Positions 43,417-50,727 of a stretch of DNA of 50,727 bases are shown here, one piece after another (the stretch's first letter is position 1; each line of letters opens with the position of its first letter). This DNA comes from a bacterium (GTDB lineage Bacteria > Armatimonadota > Zipacnadia > Zipacnadales > Zipacnadaceae). The notes below the pieces were generated by a model. That model searched no databases. It saw only the letters and a list, made by a program, of their open reading frames with translations, and was not told where the DNA came from. Position numbers and translations under genes: made by a program. The stretch is taken from the NCBI GenBank assembly GCA_030602615.1, contig JAUVZM010000013.1, positions 1 through 50,727 of the forward strand, in the 5' to 3' direction.

Positions 43417-43850
43417 AGCACTTCGACTATCTCTAGCAGATTGCCCTCGGGGTCACGGGCGAAGAAGACCTTTGCGTAATTGTCCGGCGAGGTGATCGGC
43501 TCACCCAGTATCTCACAGCCCGCGCCGGCCAACGTTTGATAAGCGTGCCTGGCGTCGGCGACGGTGAACGAGATATGGCGAATGCCGCAATCGCAGAGGC
43601 GATTGCGCTGAGGATCAGGCGGAGCTGTCGGATGTGTGACGTCCTCCAGAAGTTCAATTAGACTACCGTCCGGAGCGCACAATTTGACCATATGTACCTT
43701 CACGCCCGACAGATTCTGCAGTGTATCAATATAGTCGCCTTCCTCCCACATATCCACCTCAACTTGCAGGCCCATCACGTCCCGCCAGAAGTGCAGCGAC
43801 CGGTCCATATCCGCGACATTGATGCCGACGTGCCTGGTTTCGAGTATCAT
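43413..43850 (-). CDS. VOC (glyoxalase/bleomycin resistance/dioxygenase) superfamily protein
   Basis: 145 residues from ATG 43850, with AGGAAGG seven bases upstream; a GTG at 43856 is in frame. Two beta-alpha-beta-beta-beta units are visible: HVGINVADMDRSLHFWRDVMGL and HISFTVADARHAYQTLAGAG. Possible metal ligands are the His at each unit's start and Glu in SLIELLE and NLLEIVE. Members are lyases, epimerases or dioxygenases acting on small molecules. First gene of the overlapping VOC/aminotransferase/URO-D operon. Confidence 0.88.
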   Translation of the reverse strand: MILETRHVGINVADMDRSLHFWRDVMGLQVEVDMWEEGDYIDTLQNLSGVKVHMVKLCAPDGSLIELLEDVTHPTAPPDPQRNRLCDCGIRHISFTVADARHAYQTLAGAGCEILGEPITSPDNYAKVFFARDPEGNLLEIVEVL

Positions 43851-43899
43851 AGCCACCCTTCCTGGTGGTCATAGTCAGCCAATGGTATGGCGCACCCAG

Positions 43900-44039
43900 C
43901 TATGAGTATTGTAGCACTATCTCCACGTTAGTTAGTACCGGCGGGACGGCCATCTCGGGGTTGAGGGAGGCAACGGCTATCTGAAGCAGGTTCTCCCCCA
44001 CCTCGAGCACCTCCGGCGGATTGGCCCCTCCTTCCCCTC
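43900..44039 (-). pseudogene. Orphan C-terminal gene fragment
   Basis: The minus strand is open from a TGA near 44040 to a TAG at 43902-43900. It encodes NPPEVLEVGENLLQIAVAS, then NPEMAVPPVLTNVEIVLQYS. The phrase reads like the extreme C-terminus of a glycoside-hydrolase-like protein of the sort found at 32363-34003, which ends in a similar VLEV.VE pattern. No start or body is present. It is probably the surviving end of a deleted gene. Confidence 0.45.
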
Positions 44040-44098
44040 AGCGCATGTTGTGACCTTCTCGCTGCTTGCTGCGGCGAGCACCGTGCCTAAATACTACA

Positions 44099-44131
44099 AT
44101 GGGCAAGGCGCCTATCTCACGCCTTGCCCAT
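44099..44131 (-). terminator. Terminator hairpin of the lipoprotein gene
   Basis: ATGGGCAAGGCG (44099-44110) pairs perfectly with CGCCTTGCCCAT (44120-44131) around a nine-base loop. It lies 67 bp after the lipoprotein stop on the minus strand and is followed there by a modest AT-rich run (TGTAGTATTTAG). Confidence 0.65.
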
Positions 44132-44197
44132 CGACTGCGATAACTCGGCAGGCTCTAACTCAAACCTCTGTGGGGAGCCATGAATCTGCCGACTGAC

Positions 44198-45358
44198 CTA
44201 ACTCCAATGCCACTCAATTGACTCGGTGGGGCCACCCACCCATTCAATCTGGCCGGTGCCGGCCTGCAAATCACCACTGAAGGTGGCGAGAAGTTCTCCT
44301 TCAGCGTCGCGCACCTCGCCGCTGATCAGCCAGTCTTCGACGACAATCGTGGCGGTCATGCCGTTGCCCAGATCAATCTCCTGCGACAGCGAGAACCACT
44401 CGATGTGCTGGTCGGAGTCAAAGGCACCGGCGAGCACGCCGTCGTGATGCGCCCACATAAAGCCTTCGCCGGCCAGCACGCCGAAGTAGTAGTCGAGGTC
44501 AACTTCAAAGGTAAAGGCATAGTCCTCACCGAGCGTGCCACTGACCCCATGAGTTCCCTCGATCTTGTTCTTGACCACCCACTGCTCCGCTTCATAGATG
44601 GCGAACTCGTCGTTCATAGTCCACGTGCCGCTGAAATCCGTCCACTCGTCGCCCTCGCGATTAACGGTGAGACTGACGTAGTCATCCAGATAAGCTCGTC
44701 CCTCGTAGTCGTAGCCAGTGCCTGCCGCCGCCACCCCGCCGTCCCAGTCCTGGACAGCCATCCGGCAACTGATATAGCCGCTGCCGGTGATGGTAGCATG
44801 CGCCGAAGTGAGGCCGACGCTGCCGCGGATCTCGATGTCTGCGTCAGTATCGGGCCCTTCGCCGTGAATAGACCCGTTAATGGTGTTGAGATTGATCACA
44901 ACGCTGCCCACCCAGTGAATATCATCTATCTGCCAGTCTATCGGGTAGGTCTCGGCGGGACGGACTTCACCCTCTGACTGAGGCATCTGCTCGGCAAGGT
45001 ACCTGGCGAAACTAGCCATCGCCGTCACGGTCGTGGCAGGTGCGTCGTCGGGAGCGCCAGCCGCCATCAGCCCGGTTTCCTGCAAGATGCGACTGGCCAG
45101 CGCAACCAGCGCGTCAATGTTGGCGTTGGAAATCGTCCAGGGGTTGGCTTCGGAGATGCCACCTATCTCGTGGATAGCAGCGATCGCCTCGTCAGCGGCA
45201 AAGCCCGCCTGCTCTGTTTCGTCAGCTACTTCCGGCGGCGGTGTGTAGGCAGGCCAGTTGGGCCCCGTGGCAGCACCACCACCGCCACCTCCACAACCGC
45301 TAACAACGACTGTGAAGACAACGATAAAGACTATTATGACTTTGCCCAGATGCTTCAC
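44198..45358 (-). CDS. Lipoprotein of unknown function
   Basis: 386 residues from GTG 45358, with GGGAGAGG upstream. The signal peptide ends in the lipobox VVSGC with the lipid-bearing Cys at residue 22, followed by a Gly run (GGGGGG). Gly at +2 of the Cys argues against inner-membrane retention by the Asp rule. The remainder is acidic and beta-rich with repeated Trp/Gly phrases (WTDFSGTWTMNDEF, DWLISGEVRDAEG). No known domain was recognised. It stands alone between its terminator and the kinase gene. Confidence 0.7.
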   Translation of the reverse strand: MKHLGKVIIVFIVVFTVVVSGCGGGGGGAATGPNWPAYTPPPEVADETEQAGFAADEAIAAIHEIGGISEANPWTISNANIDALVALASRILQETGLMAAGAPDDAPATTVTAMASFARYLAEQMPQSEGEVRPAETYPIDWQIDDIHWVGSVVINLNTINGSIHGEGPDTDADIEIRGSVGLTSAHATITGSGYISCRMAVQDWDGGVAAAGTGYDYEGRAYLDDYVSLTVNREGDEWTDFSGTWTMNDEFAIYEAEQWVVKNKIEGTHGVSGTLGEDYAFTFEVDLDYYFGVLAGEGFMWAHHDGVLAGAFDSDQHIEWFSLSQEIDLGNGMTATIVVEDWLISGEVRDAEGELLATFSGDLQAGTGQIEWVGGPTESIEWHWS

Positions 45359-45481
45359 AATAGACCTCTCCCTTACGGTCAGGTTGTCAGTCTTGACTTA
45401 TGCTCCTGCAAACATCATACCCCGAATACCCGAATACTAAGAGTCTATTCCCTGCACCGTCCAGAAGAAGAGAAGCCCCGG

Positions 45482-46447
45482 TCATTGGCTCAAGCGGTGC
45501 GGGCCAGCTTGCCTCAATTGGGCAAGAGCAGCCGGAGATAGGCGCTCGGCGGCATTGCCCGGGCCGCCCGCCACCAGGGCTCCCGCCGCGTTGCCCTGCT
45601 GAAGACACTCTGCCAGAGCATTCCCTCGGCGCCATGCACACAAGAAGCCAGCATTGAAGGCATCGCCGCAGCAGGTGGTGTCAACTACCTCTGTCTCAAA
45701 TGCAGGTGCGTGGATTGCTTCGTCTCCGCACACGCCCAGGCATCCGTTCTCGCCCAGTGTCACAACCACCAGAGGCACACTCTCAGCCAGGGTGCGGCCG
45801 GCCGCCTCCAGGTCGTCTTGGCCAGTTATGTTGGCTGCCTCCACTTCATTGGGTAGAAACACATCTACCAGAGGCAAAACCTCGTGAATGCCCTCGTTCC
45901 AGTTTTCGTGCGGGTCGTAGCCGGTATCCAGCGATATTGTCACGCCTGCTTTACGGGCGCGTTTCAACAGGTCAACGATACCCGCACGCAGCTTGCTCTG
46001 CAGAAAGTAGCTGGCCACGTGCATGTGCTCGCTGGCCGCCAGCAGATCATCGGTTACCTCTTCGGCCTCAACTGAGTCAATGGTGCCAGGATAGGTCACG
46101 AAGGCTCGATCCGACCGACCACTGAGCGCGACAGTAACTCCCGTGGCCAACTGGTGGTCAGCATGAATGTGATCAGTGCTTACTCCGTGGCGATTGAGCT
46201 GTTCAATGAGGAAAGTGCCGAACTCATCGCGTCCCACGTGACTGACCAGGGCGACTGGCTCCTGCAGACGGGCGCAGAAGACGGCGAAGTTGGCGGTGCA
46301 GCCACCCAGATGTTGGCTGAAGCCGTCGGCGAGCACCTCCGAGCCAAATTCTGGAACCTGCGCTAGTCCCGACAGGATCAAGTCAATGTTGACTTCCCCG
46401 ACCGCCAGGATGGAATAGCGCTTGCCGTCTGCCTGTGACTGACTCAT
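45482..46447 (-). CDS. PfkB-family carbohydrate kinase
   Basis: 321 residues from ATG 46447; an upstream in-frame ATG (46486) has no ribosome-binding site. Ribokinase-like features: VGEVNIDLIL at the N-terminus, GGCTANFAVFCARL for sugar binding, FLPNEVEAANITG, VVTLGENGCLG, and the anion hole/catalytic Asp motif DTTCCGDAFNAGFL, where the common GAGD is CCGD. It should phosphorylate a sugar or nucleoside with ATP in the cytosol. Given the surrounding glycan genes a hexose or keto-sugar acid is plausible, but the specificity is unknown. Confidence 0.9.
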   Translation of the reverse strand: MSQSQADGKRYSILAVGEVNIDLILSGLAQVPEFGSEVLADGFSQHLGGCTANFAVFCARLQEPVALVSHVGRDEFGTFLIEQLNRHGVSTDHIHADHQLATGVTVALSGRSDRAFVTYPGTIDSVEAEEVTDDLLAASEHMHVASYFLQSKLRAGIVDLLKRARKAGVTISLDTGYDPHENWNEGIHEVLPLVDVFLPNEVEAANITGQDDLEAAGRTLAESVPLVVVTLGENGCLGVCGDEAIHAPAFETEVVDTTCCGDAFNAGFLCAWRRGNALAECLQQGNAAGALVAGGPGNAAERLSPAALAQLRQAGPHRLSQ

Positions 46448-46819
46448 GACACTGGAGGCGCTCCTTGGCTGTGTCAGCAACAGCATGGGTCGGCACGGCC
46501 ACGCAGATAACCCACCACCTCTGACAGTATCAGAAATTCGCCGACGGTTGTCTAATATCCTTCGCAGATCCGACCAATTGAACTGCCTCGAACCTCCTGC
46601 ACGGAGGAATCACGCGACCATAGGCAGAAACATATGCCCGTTGGCGAGCTGTGCAGCAGACTACGCTGCGGCCAGGCAGATGCTGGCAGTACATTGCTGC
46701 ATTCTGCTCGAGCCCGTGCAGGCCTCTGCACCACATTACGAACTAACAGCTTAGCTCAAGCGTACGCAGGTTGCCCGACAACACAGACATCTACTCACAC
46801 GTACCCCAGAGGTAGATTT
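46448..46819. other. Divergent intergenic region
   Basis: 372 bp between the kinase and the second URO-D gene. A short inverted repeat CCTCC/GGAGG (46593-46607) is present. I see no strong promoter boxes, though both genes need one here. Confidence 0.35.
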
Positions 46820-47995
46820 ATGAAACTCGTTGATTTCGACATAAGTAAGTACGAAGCCCGCCGTGAGGAAAGTAAACAACGACGGGAGATATCCTTTGAT
46901 TTCCGCGAACCAGACTGTGTGGTGTCGCATGCTTCGGTATGTGCTCCGTATTTCTGCTGGCTACTGGACGTGAACATTGCCGACTACTACCAGGATATTG
47001 ACCTGCAGATTATGGTGCAGACCTGGGGCCTAAAATGGCGATATGAGAATCTTCCTGACGACTTTACCGGCACTGGTCTGTCTCTAGACATAGGGATTAC
47101 CGGTGATGGCCTGGCGTTCGACTGCGAGATAGCCCGCCCGGGCCACACCACGCCCTACGTAGTGCGCCGCGTTCATTCAATGAAGGATGTTGAGGACCTC
47201 CAGGTCATACCCCCAGAGGATAACCGACAAGTCCAGGACCACCTGGCCCGCTGCCGGCAGCTATCCGAACGCGCTGAGCAACTGGGCCTGGATATACCAG
47301 TGGCTGCCCCGTCGTTGGGCATACACCCGCCGATATCCTGCGCCACGGGTATTGGTGACCCGGACTGGGTCTATATGATGATGGCAGCCGAACCCGCTGC
47401 CATCAAATTGCTGTTTGATAAGTGTTTTCAGGCTTTTTGCATGTTGCGCGATTATATGATTGAGATCGGTAGTGCCGATCATAACTCACTGAGCCTGGCT
47501 GATGACAACTCTGCTTTCATCAGCGCTGAAATGTACAGGGACCAGATACTGCCATACAACAAAGCCCTGTACGAGCGCTATGGCCGCAAGCATCGCTACC
47601 TACATACCGATGGCCCTTCTCAGCAGAACTTTCCGGTCTACGCAGATATCATCAAGCTAGATATGATGGACATTGGAGGGTGGAGCAACCTCCAGCCGGC
47701 CGTGGATATTCTCAAACCAGCCGGGTGTGTGGTGCACGGTAATATGAACAACCGCGACCTGTACCGTGGATTGACTGAGGATGTCCGCCGCATCGTTCGA
47801 CAGATGATACGAATGGCTGGCCCGGGTGGCGGCTATGAATTTGCCATTGGCGGTGAGACTTATCCCGGGATTGACCCGGATGTGCTGTGCCAGACCTTCG
47901 AGTACGCTCATCAGGTCGGCACCTACCCGATTGACATTCCCGAAGAGCCCTTTCCCGAAGAAGAGCAAAAGGGTCGGCCCGGAATCACACCTTGA
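46820..47995 (+). CDS. Second uroporphyrinogen decarboxylase-like protein
   Basis: 391 residues from ATG 46820, with AGAGGTAG just upstream; the frame is open 186 bp further but without family character. URO-D-like features are LADDNSAFISAEMYRDQILPYNKALYE, HTDGPSQQNFPVYADI and the C-terminal barrel strand GGYEFAIGGETYPGIDPD. It differs clearly from the URO-D protein at 40910, so they are distant paralogues. The likely activity is a methyl transfer or decarboxylation of a small molecule; no corrinoid-protein gene is adjacent. A 35-bp piece of its 3' part (47802-47836) reappears downstream at 48154-48188. Confidence 0.75.
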   Translation: MKLVDFDISKYEARREESKQRREISFDFREPDCVVSHASVCAPYFCWLLDVNIADYYQDIDLQIMVQTWGLKWRYENLPDDFTGTGLSLDIGITGDGLAFDCEIARPGHTTPYVVRRVHSMKDVEDLQVIPPEDNRQVQDHLARCRQLSERAEQLGLDIPVAAPSLGIHPPISCATGIGDPDWVYMMMAAEPAAIKLLFDKCFQAFCMLRDYMIEIGSADHNSLSLADDNSAFISAEMYRDQILPYNKALYERYGRKHRYLHTDGPSQQNFPVYADIIKLDMMDIGGWSNLQPAVDILKPAGCVVHGNMNNRDLYRGLTEDVRRIVRQMIRMAGPGGGYEFAIGGETYPGIDPDVLCQTFEYAHQVGTYPIDIPEEPFPEEEQKGRPGITP

Positions 47996-48108
47996 CGGGG
48001 TCAGATGCGCTCGTCGTTACCCCCCAACTGGGCTCCCGAGCGCGCAGATAGGACTTGACTGGTAGCAGCAGTCCCTGGTATAGTCAATAAGGAAAGTTGC
48101 TCATGCGG

Positions 48109-48158
48109 CACGCAGAGCCGCAATGATTTGCAACTTAGATAGATTATACCGAGAGATG
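48109..48158 (+). repeat. Left copy of a 50-bp direct repeat flanking the sialidase-like gene
   Basis: Aligns with 49891-49940, three mismatches by eye. The right copy is the leader of the small membrane protein gene. The left copy has no gene of its own and runs directly into a fragment of the URO-D gene. Confidence 0.85.
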
Positions 48159-48188
48159 GTACGAATGGCTGGCCCCGGCGGCGGCTAT
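48154..48188 (+). repeat. Copied fragment of the URO-D gene
   Basis: 35 bp matching 47802-47836 (inside the URO-D gene, codons for RMAGPGGGY) with three mismatches by eye. It overlaps the end of the 50-bp leader repeat by five bases, AGATG, a microhomology at the join of two unrelated source sequences. Confidence 0.8.
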
Positions 48189-48202
48189 AGCAGTACACTT
48201 AA

Positions 48203-49762
48203 ATGATCCTTACCACAATGAGCATCCATCGAGGGAGGGAACGACAAATTCAGGAGCTTGATCTGCGAGCATTGATAGCTGTAGCAACTCTGATCGCCGC
48301 CAGCTTGCTGTGGAGTACGGCAATGACTCGCGCCCAGGGCCAGTGGGACGGCGAACCCGGAGTGGTGCACATCACGCCCCGACCGGGTGGAACGATGGTC
48401 TATGTCGGGGACGGGACAGTGGTTCGCTTCAGCGGCACGCAGGGCTTTATTTCACAAGACGGCGGGCGCAGCTGGCAGGAGCCGTTTGCCTTGAAGACCG
48501 AAGGCGGTGACCAGTTGCCGCACGGCGTAGTCACGGCGTTGCGCCTCAATTTGGGCGCCATTGGGATTGTCACCGGCGGTGGCCACGACTACTGGTTCCG
48601 CGCCTCCACCGACGGTGGCCACACCTTCGGGCCTGCTGGCCGCATTACTCCCCCAAGTGGTCATGCAATTCAGCACCGCACCCAGGTCACACAGCTCAGT
48701 TCGGGCCGCATTATCTTCCCTGTTTATGACTGGGCGGGACGTGTGGGCGAGACCACCTGGCAGCGAACCCCCTGGACCTGGTCAGGAATGTGCTATACCT
48801 ACGTCTTCTACTCTGATGACGGGGGACAGACCTGGCAGCAGTCGGTAGATGATGTGATCATTGTCCTAGGCTACTGGACTCCGTGGGTCGAAGGCTACAC
48901 CGCCTTCGAGGAGCCTACGGCTATTGAGCTGAAAGACGGCCGAGTGCTGATCATCGGCCGCAATCGGATGGGGCAGTTATTTCAGTCATTCTCCTCAGAT
49001 GGTGGCGAGCATTGGAGCATAGCCGAGCCCACCGGGCTAGCTTCTTCCTACGCTCCTGCCGAGATTCGTCGTGTTCCCTCTACCGGCGACCTGGTGATCT
49101 GCTGGAACCAAATCTCTAAGCAGGAGATTATTGATGGTCTCAATCGTCACCGCCTGTCGGTGGCCGTCTCCACAGACGAGGGCAAGACCTGGGGCAACTT
49201 CAAGAACCTATATTCGCTGGACGACTACAACTACGTACGACCTGATTCGCCTCAAATCGTTGTGCCCGGTGACCAGTGGGTCAAGCACGGCCCGGGCGAG
49301 GTGGATGGCGGCGGCATCGTGAGTGAAGAAAACGTTTATGCGCTGCCCGAAGACCGCAGCCGCTATTATCGGGAACCGGCCAGCGCTCGCACCTGCTACC
49401 CGCTGATGTGCATCACTGACCAGGAAGTATTGGTTACTTACCAGATGGGCTACCCCATGCCGTCCATCGAGGCCCTAGACATCTTTCCTATTTCCTGGCT
49501 CTATCAGCCGATAGTCCCGGACGGGCCTTACACACGACTGATATTCGACGGAGAGCCGGTAGCCGACGCTGAAATCAGCATCGAAGACGATACGGCCTTC
49601 GGCTGGGCTGACGTGCTGGGCACTGCGCTGGGTGTGGAGATGAAGCGGACGAGGGTGCCAGTGCGCACTTTCCTGGAAAATTATGGAGCTATCATTCCTG
49701 AAAACGGATGGCACGGCAGCGAGGGACCAGCCGGTACCATTTACGCAGAGGCGATACAATAG
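48203..49762 (+). CDS. Sialidase/BNR-repeat exported protein
   Basis: 519 residues from ATG 48203 (ATG 48218 is also possible). A signal peptide or anchor covers about residues 24-45 (LIAVATLIAASLLW, then TRAQG). The propeller has Asp boxes SQDGGRSW, STDGGHTF, SDDGGQTW, SSDGGEHW and STDEGKTW. It should act on, or bind, glycans outside the cytoplasm. Unlike the double protein at 29895 it has a single propeller and an export signal. It sits between 50-bp direct repeats and looks inserted. Confidence 0.82.
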   Translation: MILTTMSIHRGRERQIQELDLRALIAVATLIAASLLWSTAMTRAQGQWDGEPGVVHITPRPGGTMVYVGDGTVVRFSGTQGFISQDGGRSWQEPFALKTEGGDQLPHGVVTALRLNLGAIGIVTGGGHDYWFRASTDGGHTFGPAGRITPPSGHAIQHRTQVTQLSSGRIIFPVYDWAGRVGETTWQRTPWTWSGMCYTYVFYSDDGGQTWQQSVDDVIIVLGYWTPWVEGYTAFEEPTAIELKDGRVLIIGRNRMGQLFQSFSSDGGEHWSIAEPTGLASSYAPAEIRRVPSTGDLVICWNQISKQEIIDGLNRHRLSVAVSTDEGKTWGNFKNLYSLDDYNYVRPDSPQIVVPGDQWVKHGPGEVDGGGIVSEENVYALPEDRSRYYREPASARTCYPLMCITDQEVLVTYQMGYPMPSIEALDIFPISWLYQPIVPDGPYTRLIFDGEPVADAEISIEDDTAFGWADVLGTALGVEMKRTRVPVRTFLENYGAIIPENGWHGSEGPAGTIYAEAIQ

Positions 49763-49890
49763 GCGAGGAGTATGTTCGGGAAGACGGCAGCTGACAGTGG
49801 GGCGTCACAGAGGATCAATGGCCCCGAAGATAAAGGGGCTCCGTTATTTGCAGGTCCGCGCCCTCATCAAGCGATAGGCAACAAGCACAA

Positions 49891-49940
49891 CACGTAGAGC
49901 CGCAGTGATTTGCAACTTAGATAGATTATACCGGGAGATG
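49891..49940 (+). repeat. Right copy of the 50-bp direct repeat (leader of the small membrane protein)
   Basis: Matches 48109-48158. It ends in CCGGGAGATG and so carries the GGGAG ribosome-binding site for ATG 49950. This copy is attached to an intact gene and is therefore probably the original. Confidence 0.8.
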
Positions 49941-49949
49941 AACGGATTG

Positions 49950-50210
49950 ATGCAGCTAGTGTGGGGGGCCATCGGGGCGGTGGTTGGCTTTGGGGCGGGA
50001 GTATTGGCCTACTTTGCGATCTACAAAATGTTTCCCGAACAACTGGGTCAAGTTCCCACTTTGTCAATGGTCGCGGTATTCGCCCTGGGCGGTGGCGGTA
50101 TGATGGGAGGCGGGTGGCTGGCCCTGTATCTGGCGGCACGACGCGACAAAGCTAAGCGAGACAATGCCCGCGCAGAGCGCAAGGAATTTGGTGCCAAACG
50201 ACGCCAGTAG
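49950..50210 (+). CDS. Small membrane protein
   Basis: 86 residues from ATG 49950, with GGGAG at 49933-49937; earlier starts at 49905 (GTG) and 49938 lie in the repeat. Two Gly-rich hydrophobic helices (about 4-24 and 37-60) are followed by a strongly basic tail (ARRDKAKRDNARAERKEF). No family recognised. It is 36 bp before the EF-like gene and probably co-transcribed with it. Confidence 0.65.
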   Translation: MQLVWGAIGAVVGFGAGVLAYFAIYKMFPEQLGQVPTLSMVAVFALGGGGMMGGGWLALYLAARRDKAKRDNARAERKEFGAKRRQ

Positions 50211-50246
50211 AACTACATTATCCCCACGGAAAGAAGGTGACCGATT

Positions 50247-50516
50247 GTGAGTGAAGAGCAGATGGCAGGCGAAGAGCTAATCGGCGAGGTTGCCCACTAT
50301 TTCGACCACGTATCAGCGGCGGTACTGGCCCTGAATACGCAGCTTCAAGTCGGTGAGACTATCCACATCAAGGGCTACACCACCGACCTGGTCCAGCAGG
50401 TCGACTCAATGCAGATTGACCACGCCGACGTCGGGCAAGCCGGGCCGGGCGAGGATGCGGCCATCCTGGTCAGCGGGCGGGTCCGCGAGGGCGACGAGGT
50501 CTATCGGGTTCAGTAG
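50247..50516 (+). CDS. Translation elongation factor-like protein (EF-Tu domain 2-like)
   Basis: 89 residues from GTG 50247, with AAGAAGGTGA upstream. The sequence (LIGEVAHYFDHVSAAVLAL, GETIHIKGYTTDLVQQVDSM, AGPGEDAAILVSGRVREGD) matches the family of stand-alone proteins that look like domain 2 of EF-Tu/IF2, a small beta barrel. They lack the GTPase domain. Their function is unknown. Its neighbour downstream is tmRNA, which works with EF-Tu, an interesting but unproven link. Confidence 0.85.
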   Translation: MSEEQMAGEELIGEVAHYFDHVSAAVLALNTQLQVGETIHIKGYTTDLVQQVDSMQIDHADVGQAGPGEDAAILVSGRVREGDEVYRVQ

Positions 50517-50631
50517 CCAACGGGCCTCGCTCCTGGGCAGCGCAAGGCCGCGGCACAGGCCTTTGTGCCTCAGCCGGCGAACATAATGGTGCCTATGGCT
50601 GTCTAACCTTATTGAAAGCAGCCAAATGTGG

Positions 50632-50637
50632 TATAAT
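50632..50637 (+). promoter_or_regulatory. -10 box of the tmRNA gene
   Basis: A perfect TATAAT 12 bp before the mature tmRNA 5' end. The best -35 partner is TTATTG at 17 bp; TTGAAA is only 14 bp away. Transcription would start a few bases before the mature end, which RNase P then trims. Confidence 0.6.
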
Positions 50638-50649
50638 AGAGGTGGCAAT

Positions 50650-50727
50650 GGGGGCGAACTGGATTCGACGGGGAGACAGCGAGTTAGGGCTGCAGGCCGA
50701 GATCTCCGCTGACTCGTAAAACGCGGA
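50650..50727 (+). ncRNA. ssrA: tmRNA (transfer-messenger RNA), 5' part, cut by the window edge
   Basis: The segment begins with the tRNA-like 5' half, GGGGGCGAACTGGATTCGAC, the invariant opening of one-piece tmRNAs. The conserved GGGGAGAC, GCAGGCCGAG and CTCGTAAAA elements follow. tmRNA with SmpB rescues stalled ribosomes and tags the nascent protein for proteases such as Lon, whose gene happens to be at the other end of this window. The tag-coding part and the 3' acceptor lie beyond the edge. Confidence 0.93.

Noticed and set aside
48001-48198. Minus-strand frame sharing a phrase (IIYLSCKSLRL) with a minus-strand frame at 49867-50139
   Set aside because: The similarity only reflects the antisense of the 50-bp direct repeat; no start signals or domain support coding.
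1-50727. CRISPR arrays, transposases, prophage genes, tRNA or rRNA genes
   Set aside because: I looked for regularly spaced repeats, transposase or integrase motifs and tRNA-like T-arms and found none besides the tmRNA start at the right edge.

Overview
The window is a contiguous stretch of a bacterial chromosome, moderately GC-rich, with long secreted and glycan-active genes, loose gene packing and many broken gene ends. The mix suggests an uncultured, saccharolytic member of Armatimonadota or of a Planctomycetes/Hydrogenedentes-like lineage: DUF4838, DUF6785-type permease, uroporphyrinogen-decarboxylase-like enzymes, glycoside-hydrolase-like TIM barrels, a bacterial alpha-2-macroglobulin, a copper-amine-oxidase-N-like protein and a PEP-CTERM protein. 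This is inference from gene content; no rRNA is present. The only RNA gene is the 5' part of a tmRNA at the right edge.

Layout: (1) 1-8.6 kb: the end of Lon, a small exported protein, a giant alpha-2-macroglobulin with an unusual insert, an iron-sulfur-flavoprotein-like reductase and a corrinoid adenosyltransferase. (2) 8.8-12.4 kb: a Wzz-like chain-length protein and an L-fucose-isomerase-like enzyme. (3) 12.6-20.6 kb: a zinc-ribbon membrane protein, a radical SAM/SPASM protein, a paralogue that has lost its radical SAM cluster loop, a membrane protein ending in a Cys-Ala tail, and a SAM methyltransferase. Reading frames overlap by a few bases at nearly every junction, so this looks like one protein-modification operon. 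A permease gene has been dropped into its middle. (4) 20.7-29.4 kb: a ceramidase-like hydrolase, exported proteins, a flavodoxin, and a polytopic membrane protein overlapping an alkaline-phosphatase-superfamily gene. (5) 29.9-49.8 kb: a glycan region with two sialidase-like proteins (one a tandem fusion), two TIM-barrel hydrolase-like proteins, a GH3 enzyme, a DUF4838 protein, a VOC/aminotransferase/URO-D operon, a lipoprotein, a PfkB kinase and a second URO-D protein. (6) 49.9-50.7 kb: a small membrane protein, an EF-Tu-domain-2-like protein and ssrA.

Two things stand out. First, the radical SAM / pseudo-radical SAM / Cys-Ala-tail / methyltransferase operon looks like a maturation system acting on the C-terminal tail of a membrane protein. 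Second, three single genes (permease 14.6-16.6 kb, DUF4838 39.2-40.9 kb, sialidase-like 48.2-49.8 kb) each sit between imperfect direct repeats of 78, 100 and 50 bp. The repeats are copies of the ends of the neighbouring resident genes, about 88-94% identical by eye. Other orphan gene ends lie at 12.4, 32.3 and 43.9 kb. Together they suggest that single genes arrive by a process that duplicates long target segments, or by recombination with a diverged relative, and leave eroding scars. All alignments were made by eye.
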